Of a DNA stretch of 64,000 bases, positions 1-8,392 are shown piece after piece. Position numbers and translations under genes: made by a program. Within the stretch, counting starts at the first letter, position 1; the number at the start of each line of letters is the position of its first letter. A model generated the notes under the pieces. The model saw only the letters and a program-made list of their open reading frames with translations, was not told the origin of the DNA and made no database searches. The DNA comes from Bacillus multifaciens (lineage in GTDB: Bacteria; Bacillota; Bacilli; Bacillales; Bacillaceae_G): contig NZ_JAVBXD010000003.1 of assembly GCF_030756675.1 (NCBI RefSeq), positions 1 through 64,000 of the forward strand, in the 5' to 3' direction.

Positions 1-104
1 AAGAGGCCCTGACCGCTTCTATGCACGGCCAGATGCTCTCGTCCTCCCCTAAAAAGAAAGAGGTTTTTATGTCGGTTTTTTAATTTGGATATATATAAAT
101 CACT
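1..104 (+). repeat. Dispersed ~155-bp repeat, copy A (cut by window edge)
   Basis: This is the 3' two-thirds of a repeat found about seven times in the window. Its hallmarks are the block GGCCCTGACCGCTTCTATGC, then a CTAAAAAGAAAG run, TTTTTATGTCGG and an AT-rich end. Related copies lie near 9.1, 10.3, 42.2 (inverted), 48.8 (inverted), 60.9 and 62.0 kb. Its 3' end stops a few bases from the stop codon of the neighbouring gerPF-like gene. Size and TTTAT-type ends recall the bcr1 family of the B. cereus group; that name is from memory. Confidence 0.75.
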
Positions 105-107
105 ACT

Positions 108-323
108 TTACAATGTGAATTTTATATCTTGATCAGTTTGATCGTTATCAGATACATTTGAGGTACTAACCCCATTAAAGATTTTCAGTGTCCTTGCTGC
201 ATTTGATGCTCCAGAGCCATGATATTCTTTATTATGGAATTGAGGATTTACATTGTATTTGTCTCCTAAGTTTACATTTCCGTTACATTTTGAAATGACA
301 ATACTGTCAACAATTGCAGGCAT
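108..323 (-). CDS. GerPF/GerPA-like spore germination protein (stand-alone paralogue)
   Basis: A 71-residue protein that aligns along its whole length with the GerPF encoded at 19904-20119. Shared features are the MP start, an NG..NLGD.YNV.P block near residues 16-30, a Y.GSG.SN block near residue 39, FNGVS near 54 and a D..DQD tail. GerP-family proteins are spore coat or intercoat proteins needed for germinants to reach the inner membrane. The ATG at 323 is chosen because GAGGTG lies just upstream; the GTG three codons earlier is part of that ribosome binding site. It is monocistronic and far from the gerP operon. A CATANNNTA-type sigma-K -10 (347-355) precedes it. Confidence 0.85.
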   Translation of the reverse strand: MPAIVDSIVISKCNGNVNLGDKYNVNPQFHNKEYHGSGASNAARTLKIFNGVSTSNVSDNDQTDQDIKFTL

Positions 324-346
324 GCTCTTCACCTCTTTTTTACTTT

Positions 347-355
347 TAGTGTATG
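347..355 (-). promoter_or_regulatory. Possible sigma-K -10 element for the gerPF-like gene
   Basis: Read on the minus strand the bases are CATACACTA, which fits the sigma-K -10 consensus CATANNNTA and lies 24 bp upstream of the chosen ATG. No convincing AC -35 sits 16-17 bp further upstream, so the call rests on the -10 and on the gene being a coat-type protein. Confidence 0.4.
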
Positions 356-573
356 CTGCTTATTTTGAAAAAAAGATTGTTTATGAAAATAAGTAACCTA
401 ATCCCGGGGATGGATTGTAAATTTATGTTAAAATATACATGTAGATTAACAGGTAAATTTAGTCGCTGTCGGTATTGATTTGTATACTGCTATAACACAT
501 TTTCTTCTCATTATCTGATCTACTAAACTGTTTTTTCAGCTATGAAAAATAATATGAAAGCAGGGAGATAGAG

Positions 574-1065
574 ATGAAAAAGATTGCGCCAAGAACAATT
601 CTTGAAAGATGGTTGGACGGTTTGTCGCTTATTGGGATTGTTGTGATGCTAATATATATTGGCTTCATATGGTTATCTTTACCGCATAGGATTCCAACTC
701 ATTTTGGATGGAATGGAGAAGCGGATGGATTTGGCGGGAAAGGGAATATTTTTATTCATCCGATTGTTGGGTTAGGATTCTATATATTATTTCATGTTTT
801 AAGTCGTTTTCCTCATTTATTTAACTATCCTTCGCATGCTACAGAGGCGCAAAAACAACAATTATATTTACATTCCCGCACATTATTAGGTTGGTTACAA
901 TTTGAGATTATTACATTTGGTGTATATAGTACGTGGGAAAATGCACAAATTGCAATGCAAAAAGAAGTCGGATTTTCTACAATTTCACTTATCATATTTC
1001 TCGTTATATTATTTAGTACAATGATATTTCATATAGTTAGAAGTTTACGGATGATAGAAAAATAG
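574..1065 (+). CDS. DUF1648 domain membrane protein
   Basis: A 163-residue integral membrane protein. The first predicted membrane segment (about residues 17-35) is followed by the DUF1648 signature around residues 36-56 (LPHRIPTHFGWNGEADGFGGK region), the motif seen in SdpI-type immunity and signalling proteins. Further hydrophobic stretches lie near 62-80, 103-120 and 134-157. A purine-rich GCAGGGAGATAGAG precedes the ATG. SdpI relatives carry extra segments, so this short protein is a DUF1648-only member; its role is unknown. It precedes the sigma-I module but nothing ties it to that operon. Confidence 0.75.
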   Translation: MKKIAPRTILERWLDGLSLIGIVVMLIYIGFIWLSLPHRIPTHFGWNGEADGFGGKGNIFIHPIVGLGFYILFHVLSRFPHLFNYPSHATEAQKQQLYLHSRTLLGWLQFEIITFGVYSTWENAQIAMQKEVGFSTISLIIFLVILFSTMIFHIVRSLRMIEK

Positions 1066-1139
1066 AAGAGTAATTTTCATATGTATTGAAAAAGGTGACA
1101 GAAAGTCAGTTTTTTATTTTTTATGAAAAAATTTTGTCT

Positions 1140-1169
1140 GACCCCCCTAAAACTCATTTTCCTTCCGAA
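1140..1169 (+). promoter_or_regulatory. Sigma-I-type promoter
   Basis: The bases GACCCCCC (1140-1147) and CCGAA (1165-1169) are spaced as in SigI-dependent promoters, which carry a C-rich ACCCCC -35 and a CGAA -10 about 19 bp apart. It lies 38 bp upstream of the start codon of the DUF5667 gene and about 1.2 kb upstream of sigI. No other sigma-I-like site was seen near sigI, so read-through from here may also feed sigI-rsgI. Confidence 0.7.
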
Positions 1170-1206
1170 TATGTATAGCAAAGAAAGCAAATGGAGGAAA
1201 GATGAG

Positions 1207-2298
1207 ATGAAAAAGGTACTATTAAAAGGAACTATGATAACAATGATGGCATGCAGTCCATTTTTAATGGGGACGGCGGCGTATGCTAGCAGCAACACAG
1301 ATGCAGCAAAAACAACAGAGACAGAAAAGCCGACTTTAGTGCAAGGGGATTTCTTTTACTTTGTAAAAACGATGGTAGAAGATATTAAAATGGCGCTTGC
1401 GAACAATGATTTAGACAAGGCAAAGCTACTATCTGAACAAGCGGCAGAACGCATTGCTGAAGCGGATGTGTTAATGAAAAAGGGGAAAGATGATTTCACA
1501 CAAGATACATTAGAAAAAGCAGCTGAAAACTTAGAAAAAGCGGATGAGCTTTCAGGAGAAACGAAAACAGAAAAGACTGCTGAGGTAAAGAAAGAAGAAA
1601 CAGAAAAAGCAGCCGACGAAACGAAAACAGAAGTAGAAAAGACTACTGACGTAAAGAAAGAAGAAACAGCAAAACCAGCTGATGAAACGAAAACAGAAGT
1701 AGAAAAGACTACTGACGCAAAAAAAGAAGAAACAAAAAAGCCAGCTGACAAAGAAAAAACAGAAGTGGAAAAAGTAAAAGTACATATTGGACACAATATC
1801 GAAGCATTAGCAAAAGCGCTTGATAAAGTGAAAAATCCGAAGGCGAAGGAAGCAATTTCCAAAAATATAGAGAAGAGTTTTGCAAGAATTGCTGTTAAAA
1901 TAGAAAAAGTACAAGAAAAGCAAAAGCATGTTGTTGCACAGGAAAATAAGCCAGTAGATCAAAATATAGAAGAAACTTCTGAAAAAATGGAAGACACAAA
2001 TAAAGTCGAACAACCATCACAAATAGAGCAGTCCGCACAACCAGCACAGCCAGCACAACCAGCGCAACCAGCGCAACCAGCACAACCAGCACAGCCAGCA
2101 CAACCGGCACAACCAGCACAACCAGCACAACCAGTACAACCAGCACAACCAGTACATAAAGCTGCTGTTTCTCATGAGAATCATGAAAAATCCAAACAAA
2201 AGGAAAATCATGAAGAGAACGGTAAAAAAGTCGGTCAAGAAAAGCGTGAAGAAAAACATGAGGAAAAACAAAGAGAGAAACATGAAGATAAGCACTAA
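1207..2298 (+). CDS. Secreted DUF5667-type protein with K/E repeats and a (QPA)n tract; probable SigI target
   Basis: A 363-residue exported protein. It has a signal peptide (residues 1-27, ending AYA) and a helical DUF5667-like segment at about 36-110. Degenerate ~23-residue repeats built on [15 protein letters not shown] follow, then a second helical block near 195-245, a run of roughly a dozen QPA triplets near residues 278-316, and a His/Lys/Glu-rich tail. The start at 1207 is preceded by GGAGGAAAGATGAG; the longer upstream frame begins inside the promoter and is rejected. A sigma-I-type promoter lies directly upstream and sigI-rsgI directly downstream. Its function is unknown; a cell-envelope role is inferred from export and the SigI link. 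Confidence 0.75.
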   Translation: MKKVLLKGTMITMMACSPFLMGTAAYASSNTDAAKTTETEKPTLVQGDFFYFVKTMVEDIKMALANNDLDKAKLLSEQAAERIAEADVLMKKGKDDFTQDTLEKAAENLEKADELSGETKTEKTAEVKKEETEKAADETKTEVEKTTDVKKEETAKPADETKTEVEKTTDAKKEETKKPADKEKTEVEKVKVHIGHNIEALAKALDKVKNPKAKEAISKNIEKSFARIAVKIEKVQEKQKHVVAQENKPVDQNIEETSEKMEDTNKVEQPSQIEQSAQPAQPAQPAQPAQPAQPAQPAQPAQPAQPAQPVQPAQPVHKAAVSHENHEKSKQKENHEENGKKVGQEKREEKHEEKQREKHEDKH

Positions 2299-2326
2299 GA
2301 AAAGTATGGAAATACTGTAGTGAAAT

Positions 2327-2350
2327 GGTCACTTCTTTAGTGACCGTTTT
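2327..2350 (+). terminator. Weak hairpin between the DUF5667 gene and sigI
   Basis: GGTCACT (2327-2333) pairs with AGTGACC (2339-2345), followed by GTTTTGC. With only 7 bp and a broken T-run it is probably a leaky terminator, which would let part of the sigma-I-driven transcript reach sigI-rsgI. Confidence 0.5.
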
Positions 2351-2384
2351 GCTATTTTAGCAGAGGGGAGGAGAGGGACTACCT

Positions 2385-3107
2385 GTGTTAAGTTTATTGA
2401 TGAAAGTCGTAAAAAAATCGACAATAGAAGACGTAGTATTTAAGATACAAAAAAATGAAGAAGATAAGGAAGCTTTTATCGCTCAGTATCGACCTTTTAT
2501 TCGAAAATCGATTTCGGCTGTCTGTCGTCGTTATATTACGGAGCAGGACGATGAATATAGCATTGGACTGTTTGCATTTCATCAAGCCATTGAACAATAT
2601 TCATATAAAAAAGGGAAATCTTTTCTTTCGTTTGCTGAACTTCTTATAAAAAGAGATGTAATTGACTATATTCGTAAGGAGTCTAGGCATAACCTCGTCT
2701 TTTTAAAAGAAGACCAGCAAGAGGAAACATTAGAAATGCAAGCAGCCCTTACGGAATATATGAAAGAGATGGAAAGCAGCAACCGGAAGGAAGAAATTCT
2801 TCATTTTCAAAACGTGCTATCTGAATTTAAAATATCGTTTGCTGAGCTTGCTAAAGAGTCTCCGAAGCATCGTGATACGCGGGAGCATTTAATAGGAATT
2901 GCAAAGATTATTGTAAAAGAAGAGAAAATGATAGAAGAGCTGTTCCGAAAGAAAAAGTTACCTCTCAAACAAATTGAACCACATGTTAGAACAAGCCGTA
3001 AAACGCTGGAGCGGCATAGGAAATATATCATTGCTATGTGCATTATTTTTGTAAACAATTACGTATACATTCAAGAATATATAAGAGGTGGGCAGGGTAA
3101 TGAATAA
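2385..3107 (+). CDS. sigI: RNA polymerase sigma factor SigI
   Basis: A 240-residue sigma-70-family factor of the SigI class. Region 2 lies at about residues 15-95 (DEYSIGLFAFHQAIEQYSY, then SFLSFAELLIKRDVIDYIRK). The C-terminal SigI-specific helix-turn-helix region is at about 180-225 (PLKQIEPHVRTSRKTLERHRKYI). In B. subtilis SigI responds to heat and cell-wall stress and is held inactive by RsgI. The GTG start at 2385 has a strong GGGGAGGAGAGGG upstream. The stop codon overlaps the rsgI start by 8 nt, so the pair is translationally coupled. No separate promoter was seen directly upstream. Confidence 0.93.
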   Translation: MLSLLMKVVKKSTIEDVVFKIQKNEEDKEAFIAQYRPFIRKSISAVCRRYITEQDDEYSIGLFAFHQAIEQYSYKKGKSFLSFAELLIKRDVIDYIRKESRHNLVFLKEDQQEETLEMQAALTEYMKEMESSNRKEEILHFQNVLSEFKISFAELAKESPKHRDTREHLIGIAKIIVKEEKMIEELFRKKKLPLKQIEPHVRTSRKTLERHRKYIIAMCIIFVNNYVYIQEYIRGGQGNE

Positions 3108-4146
3108 AGGGATTGTGATGGATATAAAAAAACGCAGCATAGTTGTGTTGACACCGGACGGAGAATTTATTAATTGTAAGAAAAAGTTGAACTCTTACGT
3201 GATCGGACAGGAAATCGTATTTCCTGAACAAGAAAAGAGACAAGTGTCTTTTTCAGTTCCTTCTATATTAAAACCGGCATCATTAATTTTTACTTGTTTT
3301 CTATGTGTCTTTTTGTTTTTATTCAATCAGCCAGAAGAAAAAGCACTTGCCTATGTTTCTATCGATATTAACCCAAGCATAGAGGCGAGTGTGACAAAGG
3401 ATCTTCGTGTTACGGAATTACGAGCTTGCAATGAGGATGGCAAGCGAATTTTAAAAGAATTAAAACGGTGGAAAAATGAGCATTTGCAAGACGTAGTGCG
3501 TGCAATTGTAAAACAAAGCAAAGAGGATGGATACTTAACGAGTGACAAGCAAGTTACGTTAACATCTGTTGCAAAAGAAAAATCATTGGAACCAGAGCTG
3601 CAAAAGACTATTCAAGAGTTAAAAAGTGAGTATGACGCAAAACATGTTACAGTCATATTTCAGGAAAGTACGATGCAGATGAGGGAGGATGCCCAAAAAG
3701 CAGGAGTCAGCACAGGGGTTTATCTGAAACAAGAAAATGAGAAGAAGAAATCACCTGTTTCCCCTGCGCCGCAAGTACAAGAGGAACAACCTTCTGAAGT
3801 AGATTCGCAGCCGGATTCATCGTCTCATTCAGATTCACCAGCGAATTCTTCGTCTTCTGAGCAACAAGACAGAACTGAGCAGAAAGAAGAAAACGAACAA
3901 CAGCAACCAGCTCATGTACAGCAGCCGCAGGAAAGAAATAACGGCCATCGAGAAGAAAATAAAGAACAGAAAAAAGAAGATCACGAACAGAAAAAAGAGG
4001 AACAAGAGCAAAGAAAAGAACAAAAAAAAGAATATCACGAACAAAAAAAAGAACAGCAAGAGTATGAAAAAGAGCAACGAAAAGAAAATAAGCATGGAAA
4101 TTCTTCAAAGCATGAAGAAAAGGGAAACGGAAAACATAATCGGTAA
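3100..4146 (+). CDS. rsgI: Anti-sigma-I factor RsgI
   Basis: A 348-residue single-pass membrane anti-sigma factor. Residues 1-50 form the cytoplasmic RsgI N-domain (MNKGIVMDIKKRSIVVLTPD). A membrane segment lies at about 60-76. The extracellular part begins with SIDINPSIE, whose Asn91-Pro92 bond matches the autoproteolysis site described for RsgI proteins. After about residue 210 the protein becomes low-complexity, first Ser/Pro/Gln-rich and then a long Lys/Glu/Gln/His coiled tail ending HGNSSKHEEKGNGKHNR. The ATG at 3100 overlaps the sigI stop; a GTG at 3088 is disfavoured because the homologous domain starts at MNKG. The charged tail resembles that of the DUF5667 protein upstream. Confidence 0.92.
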   Translation: MNKGIVMDIKKRSIVVLTPDGEFINCKKKLNSYVIGQEIVFPEQEKRQVSFSVPSILKPASLIFTCFLCVFLFLFNQPEEKALAYVSIDINPSIEASVTKDLRVTELRACNEDGKRILKELKRWKNEHLQDVVRAIVKQSKEDGYLTSDKQVTLTSVAKEKSLEPELQKTIQELKSEYDAKHVTVIFQESTMQMREDAQKAGVSTGVYLKQENEKKKSPVSPAPQVQEEQPSEVDSQPDSSSHSDSPANSSSSEQQDRTEQKEENEQQQPAHVQQPQERNNGHREENKEQKKEDHEQKKEEQEQRKEQKKEYHEQKKEQQEYEKEQRKENKHGNSSKHEEKGNGKHNR

Positions 4147-4205
4147 AAAGGTATAATATTGTATACCAAATAGTTCCGTTAATACGGGATAAATCGCATA
4201 CCTAG

Positions 4206-4253
4206 TAATAAATCAACGCTCAGAAATCTATCATTCTGAGCGTTGATTTATTA
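4206..4253. terminator. Perfect 20-bp inverted repeat, convergent terminator
   Basis: TAATAAATCAACGCTCAGAA (4206-4225) is exactly complementary to 4234-4253 with an 8-nt loop. It sits between convergent rsgI and the HAD phosphatase gene and can serve both strands. The long perfect stem lacks a classic T-tract on the plus side. A scrap resembling the end of the hairpin-rich repeat (CCGTTAATACGGGATAAA, near 4174-4191) lies just upstream. Confidence 0.6.
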
Positions 4254-4284
4254 CTTCGCTTATTCAGTTAAAGCACCAGCTAGT

Positions 4285-4950
4285 TTAGTAAACGATTTTC
4301 ATTTGAGGCAATATTGTTTTTAACTCTATTAAGTCATTTATCACTAAATCAGCCTGAGCAAGTTCCTCTTCTTGTGCAAAATCAAAATTACATCCAATTG
4401 CAATTAAACCATTATCTTTAGCTGCGTTTATATCAGATAACCGGTCTCCAACTACTGCTGCCTTTTTTATATCATATTTATTTATAATTGTTTTAACTAA
4501 ATCTCCTTTATTGAGCGTTTGTATTTGTTGAATACTAAATGTTTCAGTAACCCAATTATCCAAATGATAATACCTCACAATTGCTTGTAAATATTCCGTT
4601 AAACCATTACTTGCTATGTAAATGGAACAATTATTTTCTTTTAAATAACTGAAAACTTCTTTTACATTAGGATATAGAGCACCTTTCCCACTTCTTATGT
4701 TTTCAATTAATCTTTCCAGAAAATAAGCATCTGTTTGTTCCCTTATTTCATTGGAATGATTAGGTAACAAAGCTTCCCAAACTTTTGGCAAAGGTACACC
4801 CATAATTTCACGGTATTGATCAATAGGGGTTACTGCATCCCATAAATTTAGTGACCGTAAATGGTTAAAAGTATCATCGAGTGATAATTCTAGAATTTTT
4901 TCTGTTTGAAATAGAGTTCCATCCATATCGAAAATCAGTGATTGTAACAT
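4285..4950 (-). CDS. HAD-superfamily hydrolase (phosphoglycolate-phosphatase-like)
   Basis: A 221-residue HAD phosphatase. Motif I FDMDGTLF is at about residues 6-13 (nucleophile Asp and acid/base Asp), a helical cap follows, motif II is IASNG near 113-117, and the C-terminal motifs are a conserved Lys (NKGDLVKT) and VGDRLSDINAAK near 174-185. It likely hydrolyses a small phosphate ester; the substrate cannot be read. The ATG at 4950 is chosen because AAGGGAGAGAAAG lies upstream; 16 extra codons before it have no ribosome binding site. Monocistronic, convergent with rsgI. Confidence 0.85.
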   Translation of the reverse strand: MLQSLIFDMDGTLFQTEKILELSLDDTFNHLRSLNLWDAVTPIDQYREIMGVPLPKVWEALLPNHSNEIREQTDAYFLERLIENIRSGKGALYPNVKEVFSYLKENNCSIYIASNGLTEYLQAIVRYYHLDNWVTETFSIQQIQTLNKGDLVKTIINKYDIKKAAVVGDRLSDINAAKDNGLIAIGCNFDFAQEEELAQADLVINDLIELKTILPQMKIVY

Positions 4951-5149
4951 TTCTTTCTCTCCCTTTTTAGCGTTGCTGAATAACTTATCACTATTCAACG
5001 AATCCCGTTTAGATAGATTTTAACATAAATTTACAATGATAATGACTATTGTCACGCAGTTATTCGGTACGCCCTTTACAAGGAATGTGAAAAGTACATA
5101 TAAACCAATTTTGCAATATTGTTAAAAAATTCTAAAAAATCCTTCCCTT

Positions 5150-5206
5150 TTGATTTTTATGTTATATAATATAAACATAAAAATCAAAACTGTTATAAAA
5201 CAGTTT
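5150..5206 (+). promoter_or_regulatory. Palindromic control region upstream of aceB
   Basis: TTGATTTTTATGTT (5150-5163) is perfectly repeated in inverted form at 5174-5187. The 10-bp spacer between them contains TATAAT (5165-5170), a likely -10. A second inverted repeat follows, AAACTGTT and AACAGTTT around 5187-5206. The first palindrome covers the -10 and so looks like a repressor site, and the second lies in the early transcript. The regulator is not identified. Confidence 0.5.
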
Positions 5207-5225
5207 GTGAAAAGGAGAGGCTAAT

Positions 5226-6815
5226 ATGTCGACGCAAACTTCGCGGGTTACACTCGTTGGAGAAGTATTACCGGCGTATTTGGAGATTTTGACACCGGAA
5301 GCACTCGCATTTATAAAAGAGTTGCATGAGAATTTTAACGGACGCCGTAAGGAATTACTACAGAAACGAGTAGAAAAGCAAAAGAGAATTGATGCAGGAG
5401 AGTTGTTACACTTTTTAGAGGAAACTGTAAATGTTAGGGCGGATGATTGGATGATTGCACCGCTTCCGAATGATTTACAAGATCGGCGCGTAGAAATTAC
5501 AGGACCGGTTGATCGTAAAATGGTTATTAATGCCCTCAATTCAGGAGCGCGTGTGTTTATGGCGGACTTTGAAGATTCGAATGCACCAACATGGCAAAAT
5601 GCAATGGAAGGGCAAATAAATTTACGAGATGCAGTTAAGGGAACGATTTTATATGAAAATGAAAATGGTAAAAAATATCGTCTCAATGAACAAACAGCTG
5701 TATTAATGGTGCGGCCTCGCGGGTGGCATTTACAAGAAAAGCATGTGTTAGTAGATGGTGAAGAAGTATCTGGGAGTTTATTAGATTTTGGGTTGTTCTT
5801 TTTTCATAATGCAAGGGCGTTAATAAAAAAAGGGAGCGGTCCATACTTTTACTTACCGAAAATGGAAAGTTACTTAGAAGCGAGATTATGGAATGATGTG
5901 TTCGTATTTGCGCAAAAATACGTTGGCATTCCGCATGGAACAATTAAAGCAACGGCACTGCTCGAAACGATTCATGCTTCATTTGAGATGGATGAAATTT
6001 TATATGAGCTTCGTGATCATTCAGCAGGGTTAAACTGCGGACGTTGGGATTATATTTTTAGTTTCTTAAAAACGTTTCGCAATCATGAACAGTTTTTACT
6101 TCCGGACCGGGCACAGGTGACGATGAGTGTTCCTTTTATGCGCGCGTATTGTTTACGCGTCATTCAAACGTGTCATCGCCGGGGTGCACCAGCGATTGGA
6201 GGGATGGCAGCGCAAATTCCAATTAAGAACAACCCGGAAGCAAATGAAGCAGCATTTGAAAAAGTGCGCGCTGATAAGGAGCGCGAAGCTGGTGATGGAC
6301 ATGATGGGACTTGGGTTGCCCATCCGGGACTTGTTCCTGTGGCGATGGAAGTATTTGATCGCATCATGACAAAGCCAAATCAAATCTATCGAAAACGGGA
6401 AGAAATACGTATCACAGAACAAAGTTTATTAGAAGTTCCAGTGGGAACGATTACAGAAACAGGTCTTCGTACAAACATTAGTGTTGGTATTCAATATATT
6501 GCATCGTGGTTAAGCGGCAGGGGAGCTGCACCTATTTATCACTTAATGGAAGATGCGGCAACTGCAGAAATTTCAAGGGCACAAGTGTGGCAATGGATTC
6601 GTCACAAGGAAGGAAAGCTCGAGGATGGAAGAAAAATTACGTTTGCATTAGTAGAACAGTTTAAAGCAGAAGAATTAGAGAAAATAGAGCAAGAGATTGG
6701 TAGTGATCGATTTGAAAAAGGACGATTTGTCGAAGCTACGAACCTATTTACAAATCTTGTTCGTAATGATGAATTCGTATCATTTTTAACGTTACCGGGC
6801 TATGAGATTTTATAA
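5226..6815 (+). CDS. aceB: Malate synthase A
   Basis: A 529-residue malate synthase of isoform A length. It condenses glyoxylate with acetyl-CoA to malate in the glyoxylate bypass. Family landmarks are MADFEDSNAPTW near residues 113-124, MVRPRGWHL near 164-172 (active-site Arg), LPKMES near 215, the E-containing LLETIHASFEMDE near 245 and GHDGTWVAHPGLVPVA near 356-371. AAGGAGAGGC precedes the ATG. It is the first gene of a two-gene operon with isocitrate lyase 12-21 bp downstream. The palindrome over its promoter suggests repression, as expected of genes needed only for growth on acetate or fatty acids. Confidence 0.96.
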   Translation: MSTQTSRVTLVGEVLPAYLEILTPEALAFIKELHENFNGRRKELLQKRVEKQKRIDAGELLHFLEETVNVRADDWMIAPLPNDLQDRRVEITGPVDRKMVINALNSGARVFMADFEDSNAPTWQNAMEGQINLRDAVKGTILYENENGKKYRLNEQTAVLMVRPRGWHLQEKHVLVDGEEVSGSLLDFGLFFFHNARALIKKGSGPYFYLPKMESYLEARLWNDVFVFAQKYVGIPHGTIKATALLETIHASFEMDEILYELRDHSAGLNCGRWDYIFSFLKTFRNHEQFLLPDRAQVTMSVPFMRAYCLRVIQTCHRRGAPAIGGMAAQIPIKNNPEANEAAFEKVRADKEREAGDGHDGTWVAHPGLVPVAMEVFDRIMTKPNQIYRKREEIRITEQSLLEVPVGTITETGLRTNISVGIQYIASWLSGRGAAPIYHLMEDAATAEISRAQVWQWIRHKEGKLEDGRKITFALVEQFKAEELEKIEQEIGSDRFEKGRFVEATNLFTNLVRNDEFVSFLTLPGYEIL

Positions 6816-6836
6816 AGGGAAAAGGGGATGGAAGTA

Positions 6837-8114
6837 ATGGGAAATAAAAGAGCCTTGCAATTACAAGAGAGCTGGGAGCTTGATAAACGTTGGAAAGGAG
6901 TTACACGTCCGTATTCTGCAGAGGAGGTCATTCGTCTTCGCGGATCGGTTGATATTGAATATACGTTAGCACGCCGCGGTGCAGAAAAACTTTGGAATTC
7001 TCTCCATAGCGAAGATTACATTCATGCGTTAGGGGCATTAACTGGGAATCAAGCAATGCAGCAAGTAAAGGCGGGGTTAAAGGCAATTTATTTAAGCGGT
7101 TGGCAAGTAGCGGCAGATGCAAATTTATCAGGTCACATGTATCCAGACCAAAGTTTGTATCCGGCAAACAGTGTGCCGGCGGTTGTGAAACGGATTAATC
7201 AAACGCTGCAGCGTGCAGATCAAATTCAGCATATGGAAGGAAGCGGTGATATTGATTACTTCGTGCCAATTGTTGCTGATGCAGAGGCAGGTTTTGGCGG
7301 GCAACTCAATGTATTTGAACTGATGAAAGGAATGATTGAGGCAGGGGCGTCTGGTGTTCACTTTGAAGATCAACTTTCTTCTGAAAAGAAATGTGGTCAT
7401 TTAGGCGGAAAGGTATTACTCCCAACACAAACGGCAGTGCGTAATTTAATATCAGCACGTCTTGCGGCAGATGTAATGGGAGTGCCAACGCTCATTATTG
7501 CGAGAACAGATGCTGACGCAGCGGATTTAATTACGAGTGATATCGACCCTGTTGATCAACCATTTATTACAGGGGAAAGAACACCAGAAGGGTTCTTTCG
7601 GACGAAAGCTGGACTGGATCAAGCGATTGCACGCGGCTTAGCATATGCACCGTATGCCGACCTTGTTTGGTGTGAAACATCAGAACCGAATTTAGAAGAT
7701 GCAAAACGCTTTGCAGAAGCAATCCATAAAAAATTCCCTGGAAAACTACTAGCTTACAACTGTTCACCGTCTTTTAACTGGAAGAAAAAATTAGACGATA
7801 AAACAATTGCAAACTTCCAAAAAGAAATTGCATCTTACGGCTATAAATTCCAGTTCGTAACACTTGCTGGCTTCCATGCGCTAAACTATGGCATGTTTGA
7901 GCTAGCGCGCGGTTATAAAGAACGAGGTATGGCTGCGTATTCAGAGCTGCAGCAAGCGGAATTTGCCGCAGAGCAGTACGGTTACTCAGCAACGCGTCAC
8001 CAACGAGAAGTTGGTACAGGATATTTTGATGAAGTAGCACAAGTGATTACTGGCGGAACTTCGTCAACGACAGCATTGAAAGGATCTACTGAGGCAGAGC
8101 AGTTTACACGATGA
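6837..8114 (+). CDS. aceA: Isocitrate lyase
   Basis: A 425-residue isocitrate lyase that splits isocitrate into succinate and glyoxylate, the substrate of the upstream malate synthase. The catalytic signature KKCGHLGGK lies around residues 183-191 (active-site Cys about 185), preceded by the Mg-binding [12 protein letters not shown] near 141-152; NCSPSFNW occurs near 310. The ATG at 6837 has AAGGGG nine bases upstream. An in-frame ATG at 6828 is an alternative that would add three residues. A strong terminator follows immediately. Confidence 0.96.
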   Translation: MGNKRALQLQESWELDKRWKGVTRPYSAEEVIRLRGSVDIEYTLARRGAEKLWNSLHSEDYIHALGALTGNQAMQQVKAGLKAIYLSGWQVAADANLSGHMYPDQSLYPANSVPAVVKRINQTLQRADQIQHMEGSGDIDYFVPIVADAEAGFGGQLNVFELMKGMIEAGASGVHFEDQLSSEKKCGHLGGKVLLPTQTAVRNLISARLAADVMGVPTLIIARTDADAADLITSDIDPVDQPFITGERTPEGFFRTKAGLDQAIARGLAYAPYADLVWCETSEPNLEDAKRFAEAIHKKFPGKLLAYNCSPSFNWKKKLDDKTIANFQKEIASYGYKFQFVTLAGFHALNYGMFELARGYKERGMAAYSELQQAEFAAEQYGYSATRHQREVGTGYFDEVAQVITGGTSSTTALKGSTEAEQFTR

Positions 8115-8115
8115 G

Positions 8116-8153
8116 AAAAGAGAGAGTCAGCTACCCTGCTGACTCTCTCTTTT
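8116..8153 (+). terminator. Terminator of aceBA
   Basis: AAAAGAGAGAGTCAGC (8116-8131) pairs with GCTGACTCTCTCTTTT (8138-8153) around a 6-nt loop, starting two bases after the aceA stop. Confidence 0.9.
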
Positions 8154-8256
8154 ATTACAAATATTTCAAAATGGGAAAAATAAAATTGTCTACCAAATAA
8201 TTTTATTTTCTATTGGAAGATTATGTAGTTTCATTCTGTTATTTATACAAACGTAT

Positions 8257-8320
8257 AAAAAGAATTTTTAATTAATTAATAAGGGATTGTAAAAAAATTG
8301 AAAATATCAATTATTTTTTG
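8257..8320 (+). promoter_or_regulatory. Putative ComK AT-box and palindrome upstream of comK
   Basis: AAAAAGAATTTTT (8257-8269) fits the ComK AT-box AAAA-N5-TTTT. It is followed at about 8291-8320 by an inverted repeat built on AAAAATTGA and TCAATTATTTTT. Autoregulation of comK through paired AT-boxes is known in B. subtilis. Only one clear AT-box is seen here, and the region is so A+T-rich that chance matches are likely. Confidence 0.35.
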
Positions 8321-8392
8321 TATAAAATGGTACAATTATCCATGTAGATAATTGCATGAAATTATCCAAAATTGACAAAGGAGAGGAAGAAA

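Noticed and set aside
1356-2332. Several long antisense frames opposite the DUF5667 gene
   Set aside because: They mirror the repetitive K/E and QPA codons (giving F/S/V/L-rich peptides) and have no start signals.
4174-4191. Fourth copy of the hairpin-rich repeat downstream of rsgI
   Set aside because: Only CCGTTAATACGGGATAAA matches, too little to call a copy; noted as a possible remnant.
5034-5056. Fur-box-like TGATAATGACTATTGTCA between the HAD gene and aceB
   Set aside because: The right half matches only 4 of 7 positions of the 7-1-7 Fur motif, and neither neighbour is an iron gene.
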